NCBI RefSeq assembly: GCF_943193195.1
Contig: NZ_CALPDG010000004.1
Span: 62,001-126,000, forward strand
Reading direction: 5' to 3'
DNA: 64,000 nt
DNA from: Mediterraneibacter agrestimuris
Lineage (GTDB): Bacteria; Bacillota; Clostridia; Lachnospirales; Lachnospiraceae
In this document: positions 7,745 to 19,329 of the stretch, piece by piece
How the letters are laid out: each line of letters starts with the position of its first letter
Numbering within the stretch: position 1 is the stretch's first letter
Program-made: the position numbers and the translations under genes
Notes under the pieces: generated by a model
The model's database searches: none
Told to the model about the DNA's origin: nothing
Seen by the model: the letters and a program-made list of their open reading frames with translations, nothing else

Positions 7745-8671
7745 CTATCTTCGGATGGAAACTGCCATTCGGTGATAGGTGTGGCGGATTCCCCGGATCA
7801 CTTTTCCATATTCAAGGATATTTTCCGGCAGCGCCATGCCGCCGTATCCTGCATCCCCAAGATGATGCAGATCCATACCTGTCATCTTACACATCAATGC
7901 AATCTCTTTGATAGTATCTGTATCAGCCCCTTCCTGTGAAGTGCCTATTGCAGTCATAGTCATCTTCCCTAGCTCATGTGCACAGACCACCAGACTGCGG
8001 ACATATTCCATCTTAATTCCGGGTACAGTTCCCGGCGCCGGCATAAGAATAATGTCTGCTCCTGCTTCTGAAAATGCCCGTACATCTGCTTCTGTCAGAA
8101 TCTTTTCTCCAGATTCGGATAAAATCCCGGACGCATGCATTTTGCCCGCAATCAGCGCCGCCTGTTCTCCCAAGTGTTCCTTATATAGCTTCAATGTATC
8201 TGTGATAGCCGCATTGGTCACTCCGATTCCCGGATTTCCTGTAAGAACAATAAAATCGATCCCCATCTCTACTGCCTTTTTTGCATTATCAAGAGTGGCG
8301 GCGCGTCCCTTTGTAAGCCGCCACATTTCATTTGTCTCAACACTGCTGTCTTTACCTTGTTCCAACGGTTCCAAATTAATACCTACTGGTCTTCCTGTTA
8401 ATTTCTTGATCTTGCGGATGACATCTGAAGCTTCTGTCTGCGGCAGACCGTGAATCACAGGATCGTCTACATCAAACATATTCAACAAAATGATATCTGC
8501 CCCCATTGCTGCTGCAAACTCTGCATTGGTCACATCTCCCAGCATAGGCTGAAGAGCTCCGATCGTCTCGCATACAAGCACTCTTCCTTCACTTGACGCA
8601 ATTGCTTTCAACAGCTCTTCTTTACTCATATTTTCAAAATCTGATGCCGCGCAGTCTAAAAAACGTTTCAT
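7745..8671 (-). CDS. DUF7916-type protein, probable TIM-barrel, function unknown
   Basis: A 308-residue soluble protein with alternating short beta strands ending in Gly or Asp (GADIILLNMFDVDDP, GIDFIVLTGNPG, GADIILMPAPGTVPGI). This is the pattern of a TIM barrel, perhaps of the phosphoenolpyruvate mutase or aldolase kind. Similar proteins are grouped as DUF7916 and their reaction is not known. It starts 71 bases after the alcohol dehydrogenase gene and has an AAGGAG ribosome binding site, so the two may form an operon. The reading frame ends normally just before the ICE junction. Confidence 0.65.
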   Translation of the reverse strand: MKRFLDCAASDFENMSKEELLKAIASSEGRVLVCETIGALQPMLGDVTNAEFAAAMGADIILLNMFDVDDPVIHGLPQTEASDVIRKIKKLTGRPVGINLEPLEQGKDSSVETNEMWRLTKGRAATLDNAKKAVEMGIDFIVLTGNPGIGVTNAAITDTLKLYKEHLGEQAALIAGKMHASGILSESGEKILTEADVRAFSEAGADIILMPAPGTVPGIKMEYVRSLVVCAHELGKMTMTAIGTSQEGADTDTIKEIALMCKMTGMDLHHLGDAGYGGMALPENILEYGKVIRGIRHTYHRMAVSIRR

Positions 8672-8742
8672 TTATCCGCTCTCCTTCTACAATTATCTCT
8701 TTAACAGGCTTCCTTTTACACCTTAAACCAAGTACAAAACCG

Positions 8743-9987
8743 TTATCGTGCCATTTCGTAAATTTTTTTCATATCTGCTTCCAAAAGCACTCTTGCAGAT
8801 CCTTTCTTTCCACCGCTGGCAGCGCTGCATTTTCTTGCCATTTCTGCAATCTGTTCTTCCAGCGGTTCAATCCCCAGTTCCTTCATTGTCACCGGCATGT
8901 GGATTGCATGGAAAAACTGTTCCATTGCTTCGATTCCATTTAAACAGACAGCTTCTGCTCTTTCTCTGTCATGGTCAGCTAAATTCTCCGGTGTTATCTT
9001 TCCTCCGGCAAATCCCTCCGGCAGTCTCTCCAGCGCTTTAATTCCCATAACATTTACCGCAAATCGATAGAAACGATGCAGACAGTTTTTATATACATAT
9101 CTTGCCCAGCTTCCCCAAAGTGCTGTCAATCCCGCTCCATGTGCAACATCAAACATTCCGCCGACCTCATGCTCAAGCCCATGTGTTGCAAAATCCCGCT
9201 CACTGCTTCCACAGCCTGTCAATCCATTATGGGATAAACTGCCCGCCCACATAATCTCTGCCCTGGCATCGTAGTTATCCGGTTCATTTACAAGGATCAA
9301 CGCTTTCTTCATTACAGTTCTCATCAATGCTTCTGCTATACTATCCGTAATTTCCATCTGATCGCCGTTTGTAAAATAGCGTTCCATTGTATGCATCAAA
9401 ATATCCGCACATCCGCAAAAAGTCTGATAATCCGGCAATGTCATTGTCAGTTCCGGATTCATCACCGCAAATACCGGACGTCCATAATTACTGCTGTATC
9501 CTCTTTTTATCCATCCGTCCTCTTTCGTAATGACAGAAGAATCACTCATTTCACTTCCTGTTGCAGCAATGGTAAGAACAACTCCCACCGGAAGACATCC
9601 GCCGGCTATTCTCTTTCCAGCATAAAAGTCCCATACATCGCCTCCATTTGCCACACCATATCCAATTGCTTTAGCAGAATCCAATGCACTTCCGCCGCCC
9701 ACGGCAAGAATAAAATCTACATGTTCCCGCTTTGCCAGTTCAATTCCTTCGTATACAAGCGATAGTCTGGGATTAGGCACGACTCCTCCAAGCTCCGTAA
9801 ATGAAATCCCTTCTGCATCAAGCGCTCCTTTGACTCTGTCCAGCAAGCCGCTCCGTACAACACTTCCGCCGCCATAATGGAGCAATACTTTCTTTGCCCC
9901 CTGTGCTTTTACAAGCGCCCCTGTCTGCAATTCTGTATCTTTTCCGAATACAACATTTGTAGGTGTATAATAAGAAAATCCTGCCAT
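8743..9987 (-). CDS. Iron-containing alcohol dehydrogenase (butanol dehydrogenase-like)
   Basis: A 414-residue member of the type III (iron) alcohol dehydrogenases, closest in style to the NAD(P)H-dependent butanol dehydrogenase/YqhD branch. The nucleotide-binding motif is VGGGSALDSAKAIGYG (about 97-112). Metal ligands lie in DILMHTMERY and in HGLEHEVGGMFDVAHG. It would reduce aldehydes to alcohols in the cytoplasm during fermentation. The start follows AAGGAG. It is followed by the DUF7916 gene on the same strand and preceded by a lipoprotein gene 54 bases away; a shared role is not evident. Confidence 0.9.
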   Translation of the reverse strand: MAGFSYYTPTNVVFGKDTELQTGALVKAQGAKKVLLHYGGGSVVRSGLLDRVKGALDAEGISFTELGGVVPNPRLSLVYEGIELAKREHVDFILAVGGGSALDSAKAIGYGVANGGDVWDFYAGKRIAGGCLPVGVVLTIAATGSEMSDSSVITKEDGWIKRGYSSNYGRPVFAVMNPELTMTLPDYQTFCGCADILMHTMERYFTNGDQMEITDSIAEALMRTVMKKALILVNEPDNYDARAEIMWAGSLSHNGLTGCGSSERDFATHGLEHEVGGMFDVAHGAGLTALWGSWARYVYKNCLHRFYRFAVNVMGIKALERLPEGFAGGKITPENLADHDRERAEAVCLNGIEAMEQFFHAIHMPVTMKELGIEPLEEQIAEMARKCSAASGGKKGSARVLLEADMKKIYEMAR

Positions 9988-10041
9988 ATCCGCTCTCCTT
10001 TCAAGTACTCTTATGCACTATCCTTCTTGCATGCCCTGATT

Positions 10042-10980
10042 TTACTCTGTAAAGTCCATTCCCAGAGACATCATATATTCTGTAAAATCACCAACACTCA
10101 AATTAAGACCGCCATCATACATTTCTTCGATTCCGACCATCATCATTTGAGTCCCTTCCTGTAAAGCTGGGTCTGCTTTATCAATCATTGCCATCTGTTC
10201 ATCACTGAATCCAAACATTTTCTGCATCATCGCCAGACAACAGTTCATCTTCTCATCATCTGATGCCGTCTGCCAGTCTTCCTTCAGCCAGTTCAAATAT
10301 GTGTTACCGTAATCCTTGCCGGATGCAACAACCAATTCCTCCGGAATTGTATATAAGCCAGAACCGATCGCCTCTAAATCACCTCTGTCTGGTTCATATT
10401 GATAGTCCTCGTCATGTATCAGCCGGACGGGATATACCACTTCCTCCCCGTATGTCTGCTTTTCAATTCCTTCGTTAAATGCATCTATTATCAGATTGCC
10501 AAGTTCAGTACCGAAATCTGCACCGCCCTCCGGATTCTCCAAAATCATCTTTACTGCTGTCTGCATCGTTGCACCTATTAAATCGGACGGATAAATAGCA
10601 ATATTTACTGTATAATTATCATCCTCATCTTTTTCTGCATCACGCACTTCATATTTTGCCGAAGCAAGCATTTTCTTTGCCAGATCTTTTAGCTCATTCT
10701 GATCAGCTATTATTGCTCCTACTGCTTCAAATTCCTGGGCCAGCCCCTCCGCAAAATCATCCAGAAGTTCATCATATTCCTCCAGAACATCTTCTTTCTC
10801 TTCACCAGATAACTTTACATACTCGTCAACATCACCTTTCAGTTCTGCATCCATAACTGCCTGCATAACCTTTACCGGGTCAATCTCTGCTTTCTTGCTG
10901 CACCCTGTAAATGCTGCTGCAAACAGAACTGCGCCAGTCAAAACTGCCATAATCCTTTTTACTCGTATCATCTTTTTCAT
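10042..10980 (-). CDS. DUF5105-like lipoprotein
   Basis: A 312-residue exported protein. The N terminus MKKMIRVKRIMAVLTGAV is followed by FTGC, a lipobox, so Cys about 27 would be lipidated and the protein held on the outer face of the membrane. The remainder is acidic and rich in E, D and M, like clostridial DUF5105 or DUF4878-type lipoproteins with an NTF2-like fold; no catalytic motif was found. The start at 10980 has a strong GAGGAGG upstream; the frame extends eight codons further without support. Function unknown. Confidence 0.7.
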   Translation of the reverse strand: MKKMIRVKRIMAVLTGAVLFAAAFTGCSKKAEIDPVKVMQAVMDAELKGDVDEYVKLSGEEKEDVLEEYDELLDDFAEGLAQEFEAVGAIIADQNELKDLAKKMLASAKYEVRDAEKDEDDNYTVNIAIYPSDLIGATMQTAVKMILENPEGGADFGTELGNLIIDAFNEGIEKQTYGEEVVYPVRLIHDEDYQYEPDRGDLEAIGSGLYTIPEELVVASGKDYGNTYLNWLKEDWQTASDDEKMNCCLAMMQKMFGFSDEQMAMIDKADPALQEGTQMMMVGIEEMYDGGLNLSVGDFTEYMMSLGMDFTE

Positions 10981-11050
10981 TTCGTTTCCTCCTCTTTTTA
11001 ACATTGAAAATCATCATTTTTACTATACTCCATTTTATAAAGAATATCAA

Positions 11051-11074
11051 GAAGCCGCAGTTCTTTGCGGCTTC
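11051..11074 (-). terminator. Terminator of the sigma factor / DUF2461 operon
   Basis: A perfect 9-bp stem, GAAGCCGCA/TGCGGCTTC with a 6-base loop, lies about 70 bases after the DUF2461 stop. On the minus strand it is followed by a T-rich tract. It separates this operon from the lipoprotein gene. Confidence 0.7.
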
Positions 11075-11144
11075 CATTAAGTCGATTAATAACCATTATC
11101 TTTTTTTATATAAATTTGCTATTAACCTTAATTTGAATATTTTG

Positions 11145-11828
11145 TTACCTTGTCGGCATCTGAAAACCTGCTAGTGCCTTGTTCAGATAGTCATTAAAAG
11201 GTTTCATGATTCTGAAAATCTCTGCTGCCTTTGCAAGAAATGTCTCTGCATCGATAAATTCTTCATCCTTTATCCGGTATTCCAGATACCAACTCTTAAA
11301 TTTTAAATATTCCGCTTGCGGATGTTCTTTCTCATATCCCGCAGGAACATTCTTTAATGCCCTTCCCTGTACAGTGAAATATTTTTGAAACTCTGGCTTA
11401 TGGGTAATCTTTTCCCATTCTTCGCCATTCTGGGCAATATAAGCCCGTATCATTGTTGTTGCATCTTTAAACATATCTGCAAATAATCCGCCGCCCAAAA
11501 AGGATTGATTATCGGGCTTTATCATAAGATAATATCCAACAGGGACAGGCAGCTTACCCTTGGAGGAAATATGGGCACGGAATGCAGGATTATAGGGTGA
11601 TTTATCATGGCTGAAACGTGTATCCCTTACAACTTTAAAAGTAAGGTCTTTTGGATTGTTATGTAAAATGCTGCTATCAAACTTTCCGATTTCCAAAATT
11701 AACATCTGTAATAGTTCTTCAAACTCAGCATTTGCTTTTTTATAATCTTCTTTCTTAGCATGATACCAATCACGGTTATTATTCATGCCCAATGCCGATA
11801 AGTAATCTAAGATTTTCTGTGTATTCAT
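11145..11828 (-). CDS. DUF2461 family protein
   Basis: A 227-residue soluble protein with the features of the DUF2461/TIGR02453 family: an N-terminal LDYLSALGMNNNRDWYHAKK segment, FKVVRDTRFSHDKSPYNPAF in the middle and GGGLFADM after it. The family is widespread and its function is not known. It starts 15 bases after the sigma factor gene on the same strand, so it is probably transcribed with it, which hints at a stress or envelope context. A terminator follows at 11051-11074. Length is normal for the family. Confidence 0.85.
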   Translation of the reverse strand: MNTQKILDYLSALGMNNNRDWYHAKKEDYKKANAEFEELLQMLILEIGKFDSSILHNNPKDLTFKVVRDTRFSHDKSPYNPAFRAHISSKGKLPVPVGYYLMIKPDNQSFLGGGLFADMFKDATTMIRAYIAQNGEEWEKITHKPEFQKYFTVQGRALKNVPAGYEKEHPQAEYLKFKSWYLEYRIKDEEFIDAETFLAKAAEIFRIMKPFNDYLNKALAGFQMPTR

Positions 11829-11843
11829 AATCTATTTTCTCCT

Positions 11844-12695
11844 TTACGAATTCTGAATAATGGAAAACTGCGTGGAATCTAACAATTCCTGTATCAGATG
11901 CTTCGTGCGTTCAGGAGACTGGTAATACTTATAAAAAGAGAAATTCTGTGATAAGTCGTCAATATCTTCCATAGCTCTTTTTACATTAAGCAAAGTTTGG
12001 ACAGAAATTTCTGCGGCTGCTGTGTAATCTAGTTGTAACGGATTTATTCTGTGACTTTGTATTGCATAATTCACTCTGTCTTTGCACTTGCATCTGCCGC
12101 TTCCATACTCTCCGCAATACTTTCCAAGAAATTCAGCCATTTTTTTGCGTATGCGGGAAAGCCGCTGGCGGTAAGCTTCTGGGGTCATTCCCAAAATATC
12201 TCCTGCAATACGGCTGTCAACCTTAAACATTGTACCCAATATAAAAATGCATCTGCTTTCCATATCAAGACATTGCAGCATCACATTAGTGCAGGACATT
12301 TTCAGTTCCTCCGCCAGAATATCCTTTTCCACATTCTGCGTTAAATCTGGCACATCATGTATTTTTCCGTTTTCTATATCATCCCCATAATACTCAAAAC
12401 TCAACGGATAATGAGCAAACATATGCTTCTTGTAATTTCTCAAATGATTAGTTGCAATGCTAAATAACCATGTTGTAAATGAGCTGTCACCTCTAAAAGA
12501 TGACAAATGTGTAATCATTTTCAGCAAAATGTCCTGTGTGGCATCCTCTGCATCCGAAAATGTACCGAGCATCCGCAGGGATAAATTGAATACAATTTCC
12601 CGCACACCTATAACAAGGGTTTCAAGGGCTTTTTTATCCCCTGCTGTGGCTTTGTTGACTAAAGCCTGTAATTCTTCATTCGTTTTTTTATTCAT
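11844..12695 (-). CDS. ECF-like RNA polymerase sigma factor with C-terminal extension
   Basis: Sigma region 2 is seen in FSDAEDATQDILLKMITHLSSF and the following TTWLFSIATNHLRNYKK; region 4 is seen in GMTPEAYRQRLSRIRKKM. At 283 residues it is about 100 longer than a simple ECF factor. The extra C-terminal part begins with a Cys-rich patch (KYCGEYGSGRCKCK), which could bind a metal or sense redox state. No anti-sigma gene is next to it; the following gene is DUF2461. AGGAGG precedes the ATG. The regulon cannot be read from this window. Confidence 0.85.
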   Translation of the reverse strand: MNKKTNEELQALVNKATAGDKKALETLVIGVREIVFNLSLRMLGTFSDAEDATQDILLKMITHLSSFRGDSSFTTWLFSIATNHLRNYKKHMFAHYPLSFEYYGDDIENGKIHDVPDLTQNVEKDILAEELKMSCTNVMLQCLDMESRCIFILGTMFKVDSRIAGDILGMTPEAYRQRLSRIRKKMAEFLGKYCGEYGSGRCKCKDRVNYAIQSHRINPLQLDYTAAAEISVQTLLNVKRAMEDIDDLSQNFSFYKYYQSPERTKHLIQELLDSTQFSIIQNS

Positions 12696-12781
12696 AGATT
12701 TTTACCTCCTACTTAATTAGACAACGCTCTCTTGCCTGTGTGACAGAAAAATATATTTTTATAAACTTTTGAAAATCATAA

Positions 12782-12812
12782 AAAGCCCTGGAAACCGAAG
12801 TCTCCAAGGCTT
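12782..12812 (-). terminator. Terminator after tuf
   Basis: About 33 bases after the tuf stop an imperfect stem of about 13 pairs with AAGCC/GGCTT ends forms on the minus strand and is followed by a T-run. It ends the rpsL-rpsG-fusA-tuf transcript. Confidence 0.85.
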
Positions 12813-12844
12813 AATATTTATTTAGTATAATACGTGATTACAGA

Positions 12845-14032
12845 TTACTCAACAATCTTAGCTACTGTACCTGAACCTACTGTACGTCCACCTTCACGAA
12901 TAGCGAAACGAAGTCCTTCTTCCATAGCTACCGGATGAATCAGTTCAACTGTCATCTCTACGTTATCTCCAGGCATGCACATCTCGATACCTTCCGGCAG
13001 ATCACAAACACCTGTTACGTCTGTTGTTCTGAAGTAGAACTGCGGACGGTAGTTGTTGAAGAACGGTGTATGACGTCCACCCTCGTCTTTTGTCAGAACG
13101 TAAACCTGACATGTAAACTTTTTGTGGCACTGTACTGTACCTGGTTTGATCAGAACCTGTCCTCTTTCGATCTCAGTTCTCTGAACACCACGAAGCAGAG
13201 CTCCGATATTATCTCCAGCCTGAGCCTCATCAAGAAGCTTACGGAACATCTCGATACCAGTTACAACTGTCTTCTTAATATCCTCATGGATACCAATGAT
13301 CTCTACTTCGTCAGATACATGAAGTGTACCACGCTCTACTCTACCAGTAGCAACTGTACCACGACCTGTGATAGAGAATACGTCCTCTACAGGCATCAGG
13401 AACGGCTTATCTGTGTCACGTTCCGGATCTGGAATGTACTCATCAACTGTAGACATAAGTTCCATGATCTTATCTCCCCACTCACCCTGAGGATCTTCCA
13501 GAGCTTTCAGAGCAGATCCCTTGATGATCGGGCAGTCTGTGAAATCATACTCTTCCAGAACTTCTGTTACTTCCATTTCTACAAGCTCGATAAGCTCTTC
13601 ATCGTCAACCATATCACATTTGTTCAAGAATACAACGATATACGGAACGTTAACCTGACGAGACAGAAGGATATGCTCCTTTGTCTGAGCCATAACACCA
13701 TCAGTTGCAGCTACAACAAGGATAGCTCCATCCATCTGTGCAGCACCAGTGATCATGTTCTTAACGTAGTCAGCATGTCCCGGGCAGTCAACGTGTGCGT
13801 AGTGACGGTTGTCTGTCTCATACTCAACGTGAGCTGTAGAGATTGTGATACCACGCTCTCTCTCTTCCGGAGCTTTATCAATGTTCTCGAAATCTACTGC
13901 ATCATTACCTGCAACTCTCTCAGACAGAACCTTTGTAATAGCTGCTGTCAGAGTTGTTTTACCATGGTCAACGTGTCCGATTGTACCAATATTACAATGT
14001 GGTTTGCTTCTTTCAAATTTAGCTTTAGCCAT
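12845..14032 (-). CDS. tuf: Elongation factor Tu
   Basis: A 395-residue GTPase that carries aminoacyl-tRNA to the ribosome. The G1 motif is [10 protein letters not shown]3 is DCPGH and G4 is NKCD; domains 2 and 3 follow in normal order. The start at 14032 ([14 protein letters not shown]) has GGAGG upstream; the frame extends nine codons without reason. It is the last gene of the str operon, 209 bases after fusA, with a terminator behind it. Conservation and codon bias are as expected for a highly expressed gene. Confidence 0.99.
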   Translation of the reverse strand: MAKAKFERSKPHCNIGTIGHVDHGKTTLTAAITKVLSERVAGNDAVDFENIDKAPEERERGITISTAHVEYETDNRHYAHVDCPGHADYVKNMITGAAQMDGAILVVAATDGVMAQTKEHILLSRQVNVPYIVVFLNKCDMVDDEELIELVEMEVTEVLEEYDFTDCPIIKGSALKALEDPQGEWGDKIMELMSTVDEYIPDPERDTDKPFLMPVEDVFSITGRGTVATGRVERGTLHVSDEVEIIGIHEDIKKTVVTGIEMFRKLLDEAQAGDNIGALLRGVQRTEIERGQVLIKPGTVQCHKKFTCQVYVLTKDEGGRHTPFFNNYRPQFYFRTTDVTGVCDLPEGIEMCMPGDNVEMTVELIHPVAMEEGLRFAIREGGRTVGSGTVAKIVE

Positions 14033-14193
14033 TTTGAATATCCTCCTTAATACTAGCACCTGTTCTCCAGGTTTTATTTAGTTTCGCTTTAGCTCGGCTA
14101 ACTTTGATTATATTTCAAAATCAGCCGATTTTCAAGCACTTTTATTACAATTCTTTAAATTTTGAATTTTGTGTTATTCTTTTCTTTCATCCC

Positions 14194-14216
14194 CTTCTTG
14201 CCCTGCGGACAAGAAG
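14194..14216 (-). ncRNA. Hairpin in the fusA-tuf spacer
   Basis: A 10-bp stem (arms CTTCTTGTCC and GGGCAAGAAG on the minus strand, one G-U pair) with a 3-base loop sits 26 bases after the fusA stop. No T-run follows, so it is more likely an mRNA stability or processing element than a terminator. The remaining spacer up to tuf is AT-rich and shows no gene. Confidence 0.5.
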
Positions 14217-14241
14217 TATCCCTCGCTTTCAGCTCGGTCAA

Positions 14242-16359
14242 TTAGTCGTTTTTCGCAGATAATACCTTTTCCTGTACAGACTTCGGTACTGGCTCATACT
14301 TCTCGAAGAACATTGAGTAGTTACCACGTCCCTGTGTTCTGGAACGAAGGTCTGTAGAATATCCGAACATCTCGGACAACGGAACGTATGCGCGTACGAT
14401 CTTACCGCCGCCAAGGTCGTCCATACCTTCGATACGGCCGCGGCGAGAGTTGATATCGCCGATAACATCTCCCATATACTCTTCCGGCATTGTTACTTCA
14501 ACCTTCATAATAGGCTCAAGCAGTGCCGGAGCTGCCTGTTTCATAGCATCTTTAAACGCCATGGAACCTGCAATGTGGAATGCCATTTCTGAAGAATCGA
14601 CTTCATGGTAGGAACCATCATATACATTTGCTTTGATACCTACAACCGGGAATCCTCCAAGGATACCGGACTTCATAGCCTCTTCAATACCTTCTCCGAC
14701 TTTCGGGATGTATTCCTTCGGAATCGCGCCTCCTACTACTGTAGACTCGAAGAAGAATGTCTGCTCGCCATTGACGTCTGTAGGCTCAAACTTCACTTTA
14801 CAGTGTCCATACTGTCCGCGTCCGCCGGACTGTTTAGCATACTTGCTGTCAACATCAACTGCTTTTGTAAAGGATTCTTTGTAAGCAACCTGCGGCGCGC
14901 CTACATTTGCCTCTACCTTGAACTCACGAAGAAGTCTGTCTACGATAATCTCAAGATGAAGCTCTCCCATACCTGCGATAATTGTCTGACCAGTCTCCTG
15001 ATCTGTATGAGCGCGGAATGTCGGATCCTCTTCTGCAAGTTTCGCAAGAGATTCTCCAAGTTTTCCCTGGGAAGCCTTTGTCTTTGGCTCGATAGCAAGC
15101 TCGATAACCGGCTCCGGGAACTCCATAGACTCAAGGATTACCGGATGCTGTTCATCACAGATCGTATCACCTGTTGTTGTGAACTTAAATCCGATCGCTG
15201 CCGCGATATCTCCTGAGTATACCTTGTCAAGTTCCTGTCTCTTATTTGCATGCATCTGAAGAATACGTCCAACACGCTCCTTCTTGCCCTTTGTTGCATT
15301 CAGTACATAAGAACCGGAGTTCATTGTTCCTGAATATACACGGAAGTAAGCAAGCTTACCTACGAATGGGTCTGTCATGATCTTAAATGCCAGTGCGGAG
15401 AACGGCTCTTCATCAGAAGAGTGTCTCTCTACTTCGTTGCCATCCATGTCAACGCCCTGGATAGCCGGTACGTCAACCGGTGACGGCATAAACTCGATAA
15501 CGGCATCCAACAATTTCTGAACGCCCTTGTTCTTGTATGCTGTTCCGCAGCAAACCGGAACTGCTGTACACTCACAAGTTGCTTTTCTCAAAGCTGCTTT
15601 CAGTTCATCAGTGGACGGCTCCTCGCCTTCCAGATAAGCCATCATCAGATCGTCATCCAGCTCGCAGATCTTCTCTACCAGCTCTGTACGATATAATTCT
15701 GCTTCATCCTGCATCTCTTCCGAAATATCGGTAATAGAAATGTCATCACCCTTATCATCATTATAGATGTAGGATTTCATTTCAAACAGGTCGATAACCC
15801 CTTTGAAATCTTCTTCTTTTCCGATCGGAAGCTGAATACAGATCGCATTCTTTCCTAATCTTGATTTAATCTGTTCTACTGCTCCGTAGAAGTTAGCGCC
15901 CAGAATGTCCATCTTGTTGATAAATGCCATTCTCGGTACATTGTATGTGTCAGCTTGACGCCATACATTTTCTGACTGAGGCTCTACTCCACCCTTGGCA
16001 CAGAACACACCTACCGCTCCGTCCAGTACACGAAGTGAACGCTCTACCTCAACTGTAAAGTCAACGTGTCCCGGGGTATCAATAATATTGATACGGTGCT
16101 CAAGCGCACCGGCCTTCGGCTTGCAATTTTCCTGCAATGTCCAGTGACATGTTGTAGCTGCTGAAGTAATTGTGATACCTCTTTCCTGCTCCTGAGCCAT
16201 CCAGTCCATAGTAGCAGTACCTTCATGAGTATCACCGATCTTATGGTTGATACCGGTATAGTACAGAATACGCTCTGTTGTCGTAGTCTTACCTGCATCG
16301 ATATGAGCCATAATACCAATATTTCTGGTTCTCTCTAATGGATAATCTCTTCCAGCCAT
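14242..16359 (-). CDS. fusA: Elongation factor G
   Basis: A 705-residue translational GTPase that drives translocation of tRNA and mRNA. The G1 motif AHIDAGKTT (about 17-25) is followed by DTPGHVDF and NKMD. Domain IV ([14 protein letters not shown]) and the C-terminal domain V are complete. The gene starts 12 bases after rpsG, with GGAGG before the ATG, and belongs to the str operon. Nothing unusual. Confidence 0.99.
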   Translation of the reverse strand: MAGRDYPLERTRNIGIMAHIDAGKTTTTERILYYTGINHKIGDTHEGTATMDWMAQEQERGITITSAATTCHWTLQENCKPKAGALEHRINIIDTPGHVDFTVEVERSLRVLDGAVGVFCAKGGVEPQSENVWRQADTYNVPRMAFINKMDILGANFYGAVEQIKSRLGKNAICIQLPIGKEEDFKGVIDLFEMKSYIYNDDKGDDISITDISEEMQDEAELYRTELVEKICELDDDLMMAYLEGEEPSTDELKAALRKATCECTAVPVCCGTAYKNKGVQKLLDAVIEFMPSPVDVPAIQGVDMDGNEVERHSSDEEPFSALAFKIMTDPFVGKLAYFRVYSGTMNSGSYVLNATKGKKERVGRILQMHANKRQELDKVYSGDIAAAIGFKFTTTGDTICDEQHPVILESMEFPEPVIELAIEPKTKASQGKLGESLAKLAEEDPTFRAHTDQETGQTIIAGMGELHLEIIVDRLLREFKVEANVGAPQVAYKESFTKAVDVDSKYAKQSGGRGQYGHCKVKFEPTDVNGEQTFFFESTVVGGAIPKEYIPKVGEGIEEAMKSGILGGFPVVGIKANVYDGSYHEVDSSEMAFHIAGSMAFKDAMKQAAPALLEPIMKVEVTMPEEYMGDVIGDINSRRGRIEGMDDLGGGKIVRAYVPLSEMFGYSTDLRSRTQGRGNYSMFFEKYEPVPKSVQEKVLSAKND

Positions 16360-16371
16360 TATTGCCTCCTG

Positions 16372-17169
<798 letters not shown>

Positions 17170-17589
17170 TTATTTAGCGTCTTTCGGTCTCTTAGCGCCG
17201 TACTTAGAACGAGCCTGTCTTCTCTTAGCAACACCTGCTGTATCCAGTGTACCACGAATGATGTGGTATCTTGTACCTGGCAGGTCCTTAACTCTTCCTC
17301 CACGGATCATAACAACGCTATGCTCCTGAAGGTTGTGTCCCTCACCCGGGATGTAGCTTGTTACTTCGATTCCGTTAGACAGACGAACTCTGGCGATCTT
17401 TCTCAGAGCTGAGTTAGGCTTCTTCGGTGTAGCTGTCTTAACTGCTGTACAAACACCTCTCTTCTGCGGTGCAGATACATCAGTCGCACGTTTCTTCAAA
17501 GAGTTATAACCCTTCTGAAGAGCCGGTGCTGTAGATTTCTTTTCAGAAGTCTGACGTCCTTTTCTAACTAACTGGTTAAATGTTGGCAT
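17170..17589 (-). CDS. rpsL: 30S ribosomal protein S12
   Basis: A 139-residue protein starting [12 protein letters not shown] with AGGAGGTG upstream. The decoding-site loops [11 protein letters not shown] and [12 protein letters not shown], where streptomycin resistance changes occur, are wild type: Lys in the KKPNS segment and Lys/Arg-rich C terminus are normal. First gene of the str operon, behind a promoter at 17750-17778. S12 lies at the decoding centre of the small subunit. Confidence 0.99.
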   Translation of the reverse strand: MPTFNQLVRKGRQTSEKKSTAPALQKGYNSLKKRATDVSAPQKRGVCTAVKTATPKKPNSALRKIARVRLSNGIEVTSYIPGEGHNLQEHSVVMIRGGRVKDLPGTRYHIIRGTLDTAGVAKRRQARSKYGAKRPKDAK

Positions 17590-17749
17590 TCTTTTCACCT
17601 CCTATGATATTCGTTACCTCTGCCGGTATGGCCTGAGGGGTTGCAGATAATATAGTTATTATCTTTGTCTTACTGAATGAAAATCTATTCAATAAGAGCT
17701 TGTTATATCCGCGCACAAAAATATAACGTATTCCTATGCACGCTAAATT

Positions 17750-17778
17750 AGTTTATTACGTTTTTATTGGAAAGTCAA
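17750..17778 (-). promoter_or_regulatory. Promoter of the str operon
   Basis: On the minus strand TTGACT (17778-17773) is followed after 17 bases by TAAACT (17755-17750). It lies about 160 bases before rpsL, leaving a leader of about 150 bases that may hold autoregulatory structure, although no known motif was recognised. Confidence 0.7.
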
Positions 17779-17799
17779 GGGATTTTATTTATATTTTTT

Positions 17800-19242
17800 T
17801 TAATATGCCTTGCCCCAGTATACCATGTGTTTTGCCGGTTTTCCGCAGCATACACATACATCAGAAATCTGCTCCTGCTCTTTTGGAATACATCTGGAGG
17901 TCACGCCGCCAGTCTGTTCTTTAATCGCTTCTTCACAAGCTTCATCTCCGCACCACATCGCTTTAATAAATCCTGTCTCATTTTCAGCAGTTTCTTTCAT
18001 CTTATCCATATTGTCTGCTGTGTGGATATGAGAATCCAAAAATGCCTTTGCTTTGTCGAACAGAGAAGTCTGTACAGTCTCCAGAATTTCAGAGAGTTTT
18101 GTTGTCACTTCGTCGATCGGAACGACAATCTTTTCTCTTGTGTCACGGCGTACTACAACAACCTGTCCGTTCTCGATATCCTTCGGACCGATTTCAATAC
18201 GTGCCGGAATTCCGAGCATTTCCTGCTCACTGAACTTCCATCCCGGGCTCTTCTCAGAATCATCAATTGCCGCACGGTAGCCTGCTGCCTTCAATGCCGC
18301 CAGCAGTTCCTGTGCCTTATCCAGCACGCCTTCTTTGTGCTGTGCGACCGGAATCACACGAACCTGTACAGGTGCTATATGAGGCGGAAGCACCAGACCG
18401 CTGTCATCGCCATGTACCATAATGATTGCCCCTATGATACGGGTAGACAGTCCCCATGAAGTCTCATATACGCTGTGAAGCTTATTTTCCTTATCTGAAT
18501 AACTGATACCATATGCATCTGCAAATCCATTTCCGAAGAAATGACTTGTGCCGGACTGCAGCGCCTTGCCGTCGTGCATCAATGCTTCAATCGTATAAGT
18601 ATCCTGTGCTCCCGCAAATTTTTCACTCGGTGTCTTTTTGCCTGTCACAAGCGGAATCGCAAGCTCCTGCTCTACAAAATCTTTATACACATCACGCATC
18701 AGCAGTGTTCTTTCTTCTGCTTCTTCATAAGTTGCATGAATGGTATGTCCCTCCTGCCACAAGAACTCTCTGGAACGAAGGAACGGTCTTGTCGTCTTCT
18801 CCCAGCGCAGTACAGAACACCACTGATTCCATACCTTCGGCAGATCACGATAAGACTGTACGGTCTTGCTCCATACATCACAGAACAATGTCTCTGATGT
18901 CGGACGGATACAGAATCTCTCCTGCAGCGGCTCTGTCCCTCCCTGTGTTACCCATGCAACCTCCGGCGCAAATCCTTCAATATGATCTTTTTCTTTCTGA
19001 AGCAGCGCTTCCGGGATCAACACCGGAAGGTAGACATTTTCCACACCCGTTTCTTTAAAACGTGCATCCAGGTTTTTCTGGATATTTTCCCAGATCGCAT
19101 ACCCGTTAGGCAGATAGTTCAGACATCCCTTTACTCCTGAATAATCACAGAGCTTCGCCTCGCGCACAACATCTGTATACCACTGTGCGAAATCCACATC
19201 GCGTGCGGTAATGGATTCTACTAATTTCTTTTCTTTTGCCAT
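17800..19242 (-). CDS. proS: Prolyl-tRNA synthetase, archaeal/eukaryote-like form
   Basis: A 480-residue class II synthetase that charges tRNA-Pro. It begins [18 protein letters not shown] and ends MVYWGKAY with a terminal Tyr, the mark of the archaeal/eukaryotic-like ProRS. This form lacks the inserted editing domain of E. coli ProRS. Motif 2 ([19 protein letters not shown]) and Cys pairs near the C terminus (CGDEAC, CVCCGK) that would bind zinc are present. The start at 19242 has GAAAGGA upstream. It is controlled by a T-box leader. It probably ended up here as an ancient transfer, common in clostridia. Confidence 0.97.
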   Translation of the reverse strand: MAKEKKLVESITARDVDFAQWYTDVVREAKLCDYSGVKGCLNYLPNGYAIWENIQKNLDARFKETGVENVYLPVLIPEALLQKEKDHIEGFAPEVAWVTQGGTEPLQERFCIRPTSETLFCDVWSKTVQSYRDLPKVWNQWCSVLRWEKTTRPFLRSREFLWQEGHTIHATYEEAEERTLLMRDVYKDFVEQELAIPLVTGKKTPSEKFAGAQDTYTIEALMHDGKALQSGTSHFFGNGFADAYGISYSDKENKLHSVYETSWGLSTRIIGAIIMVHGDDSGLVLPPHIAPVQVRVIPVAQHKEGVLDKAQELLAALKAAGYRAAIDDSEKSPGWKFSEQEMLGIPARIEIGPKDIENGQVVVVRRDTREKIVVPIDEVTTKLSEILETVQTSLFDKAKAFLDSHIHTADNMDKMKETAENETGFIKAMWCGDEACEEAIKEQTGGVTSRCIPKEQEQISDVCVCCGKPAKHMVYWGKAY

Positions 19243-19329
19243 CGTTCTTTTCCTTTCTTTCATATATAAGTATTTCTGTATCAAATTCAGGAGCCTCCCT
19301 AAGCGGAACAATTATATTTCACAAGAATT

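Noticed and set aside
12935-14050. A 371-codon open frame on the plus strand opposite tuf
   Set aside because: It is antisense to a highly conserved gene with strong codon bias, encodes a Cys/Asn-rich nonsense-like protein and has no ribosome binding site or relatives of its own.
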